Assembly (NCBI GenBank): GCA_902803455.1
Contig: CADCQC010000268.1
Span: 1-7,062, forward strand
Direction of reading: 5' to 3'
Origin: an uncultured Prevotellaceae bacterium
GTDB taxonomy: Bacteria; Bacteroidota; Bacteroidia; Bacteroidales; Bacteroidaceae
DNA: 7,062 nt
Part shown: piece by piece, positions 5,847 through 7,062 of the stretch
How positions within the stretch are numbered: position 1 is the stretch's first letter
Layout: each line of letters starts with the position of its first letter
Translations under genes and position numbers: made by a program
The notes under the pieces: generated by a model
Told to the model about the DNA's origin: nothing
What the model saw: only the letters and a program-made list of their open reading frames with translations
Databases searched by the model: none

Positions 5847-7013
5847 TTAAAGGCTATCCTTCAACACCTGCACCACCTCATCACGATGAAGGATGTAATA
5901 GCCGCCCTGACAGATGGGGCAGGCATCTGCCATACCTTCGATGAGTTCTGGCTTGGCACCGCAGTCGGTAATGTTCATGGCAAGACCCAACTCGCGCATC
6001 CATTGTTCCATCGTCTCCAAACCTTCCATGGCCACCTGCTCATCGCTCTTGCCGTCGGTTGTCACGTCCCATACGTTCATGGCAAGTCGTTTGAATTTTT
6101 GAACGGCATCAGGGGATTGGCTGATGAGTAATCGATAGTAGGCTCCGCTGACTGCGGCAAGTGTATGGCCGTGGGTGGCATCGGTGAAGGCGGCTACAGC
6201 CTGACCCAGCATGTGAACCATCCAGTCGGTGGCCTTGCCTCGGTCAATGAGCGTGTTCAGTGCCCATGTCGCTGTCCACATGATGTTTGAGCGCGCCTCG
6301 TAATCCTCTGGATTCACAAGTGCTTTGCGTGAACTGACGATAAGCGAGCGCATCAGTCCTTCTGCGATGTAGTCGCTGGTGTTGTCATCGGTGCCTGAGA
6401 GATATTGTTCCAGAATGTGGCTCATGATGTCGTATATGCCTGCCACCATCTGATATTGGGGTACGGTGAACGTAAAGCGTGGGTTGAGGATAGCGAAGTC
6501 GGGATTGCGGAAGTTGTAGAACATCTTACGGTTCTCCGAATGACTGGAGATGACCGAGCAACTATCCATCTCGGAGCCTGTGCCTGCCATTGTCAGCACA
6601 CAACCTACAGGAATCCAGCGGCATGTCATCGGCTGCCAGTTCTTGAAGTAGTACTCCCAGGGATCACCGTCGTACCAAGCACATCCAGCTACTGCCTTAC
6701 AGTAGTCAATCGTAGAACCGCCACCTACGCCGAGAATAAAGTCTACCTCCTCACGGCGGGCCATATGGGCTCCTTCCAGTACCTTCTCGATGGTAGGATT
6801 AGGCATCACACCTGCCAACTCCACCACCTCGCTACCGGCTTTCTTCAACTCTGCCAGCACCTGGTCGTAGATACCGTTGCGCTTGATGCTGCCTCCGCCA
6901 TAGCAGAGCATCACCTTCGGTCCGTAGTTTTTCAGTTCTTCACTCAGTTTGCTCAATGCTTCCTCACCGAAGTGCAATTTCGTGGGATTGTGGAATGTAA
7001 AGTTGCCTAACAT
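5847..7013 (-). CDS. Iron-type alcohol dehydrogenase, YqhD/butanol dehydrogenase family, probably NADPH-dependent
   Basis: This 388-residue cytosolic enzyme has the usual length for the YqhD/BDH branch of group III metal-dependent alcohol dehydrogenases. It is predicted to reduce aldehydes to alcohols. The opening FTFHNPTKLHFGEEAL (5-20) is the family N-terminus. YGGGSIKRNGIYDQV (38-52) is the cofactor loop; the Gly-Gly-Ser pattern matches the NADPH-binding loop of E. coli YqhD. A second GVGGGSTIDYCK (95-106) belongs to the dinucleotide fold. Metal ligands are all present: Asp195 and His199 (GIYDIMSH), His267 (WMVHMLG) and His281 (THGHTLA). There is no signal peptide. The C-terminus has a CPIC pair (365-368) that I do not recall from YqhD. 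It is the first gene of its group, with a promoter element just upstream. Physiological substrates may be toxic carbonyls or fermentation aldehydes; the sequence does not decide. Confidence 0.93.
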   Translation of the reverse strand: MLGNFTFHNPTKLHFGEEALSKLSEELKNYGPKVMLCYGGGSIKRNGIYDQVLAELKKAGSEVVELAGVMPNPTIEKVLEGAHMARREEVDFILGVGGGSTIDYCKAVAGCAWYDGDPWEYYFKNWQPMTCRWIPVGCVLTMAGTGSEMDSCSVISSHSENRKMFYNFRNPDFAILNPRFTFTVPQYQMVAGIYDIMSHILEQYLSGTDDNTSDYIAEGLMRSLIVSSRKALVNPEDYEARSNIMWTATWALNTLIDRGKATDWMVHMLGQAVAAFTDATHGHTLAAVSGAYYRLLISQSPDAVQKFKRLAMNVWDVTTDGKSDEQVAMEGLETMEQWMRELGLAMNITDCGAKPELIEGMADACPICQGGYYILHRDEVVQVLKDSL

Positions 7014-7045
7014 AATCTGTTTTTTTGTTTTTAAGTTTCTGACTG

Positions 7046-7053
7046 CAAAATTA
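7046..7053 (-). promoter_or_regulatory. Bacteroidetes -7 promoter element for the alcohol dehydrogenase group
   Basis: On the coding strand TAATTTTG is an exact match to the Bacteroidetes -7 consensus TAnnTTTG. It lies 32 nt before the ATG at 7013, which allows a short A-rich leader of about 25 nt. The matching -33 element would lie beyond the window end and cannot be checked. Confidence 0.6.
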
Positions 7054-7062
7054 AATATTGTA

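Noticed and set aside
6405..7010. Long plus-strand open frame (201 codons) opposite the alcohol dehydrogenase
   Set aside because: It lies fully antisense to a gene with complete family motifs, and its translation is rich in His/Cys with no recognisable domain. It is a shadow of the codon bias of the real gene.

Overview
The window looks like chromosome of a member of the Bacteroidales, most likely a Prevotella-type organism. The reasons are a Bacteroidetes-style -7 promoter element (TAnnTTTG) before the first gene, A-rich leaders instead of clear Shine-Dalgarno sites, a secreted GH27 alpha-galactosidase, and a protein tail (Y-x-LNGQKV ... GVYIKNGKKV) common on exported Prevotella/Bacteroides proteins. 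The genus is an inference from style. There is no rRNA, no tRNA and no marker gene here.

All six genes are on the minus strand, so transcription runs from high to low coordinates. Group 1 (7013 to 3499) is an iron-type alcohol dehydrogenase of the YqhD/BDH family, then an exported flavodoxin fused to a cyclophilin-like domain, then an exported protein joining two carboxymuconolactone-decarboxylase (CMD) domains to a cupin. The last two overlap by 4 nt (ATGA). Group 2 (3250 to 1) is a secreted GH27 alpha-galactosidase with a C-terminal carbohydrate-binding-like domain, then an exported flavin-reductase-like protein 23-26 nt downstream, then the N-terminal part of a DUF2207 membrane protein that runs off the window at base 1.

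The two groups are separated by 248 bp (3251-3498). This gap holds two GC-rich perfect hairpins, a degenerate tandem polypyrimidine repeat (polypurine on the coding strand), and a probable promoter for the galactosidase. No other gap exceeds 100 bp.

The first group has the make-up of a carbonyl/quinone or general redox-stress cluster: an NADPH-type aldehyde reductase with flavodoxin, CMD and cupin partners. What stands out is that three redox-type proteins (flavodoxin-cyclophilin, CMD-cupin, flavin reductase) carry N-terminal export signals although their families are mostly cytosolic. This suggests a periplasmic or surface flavin/redox function, but no substrate can be read from the sequence. 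The galactosidase would release terminal alpha-galactose from plant or host glycans. Its link to the flavin reductase and DUF2207 genes is only positional. No regulator, mobile element, CRISPR array or RNA gene was found.
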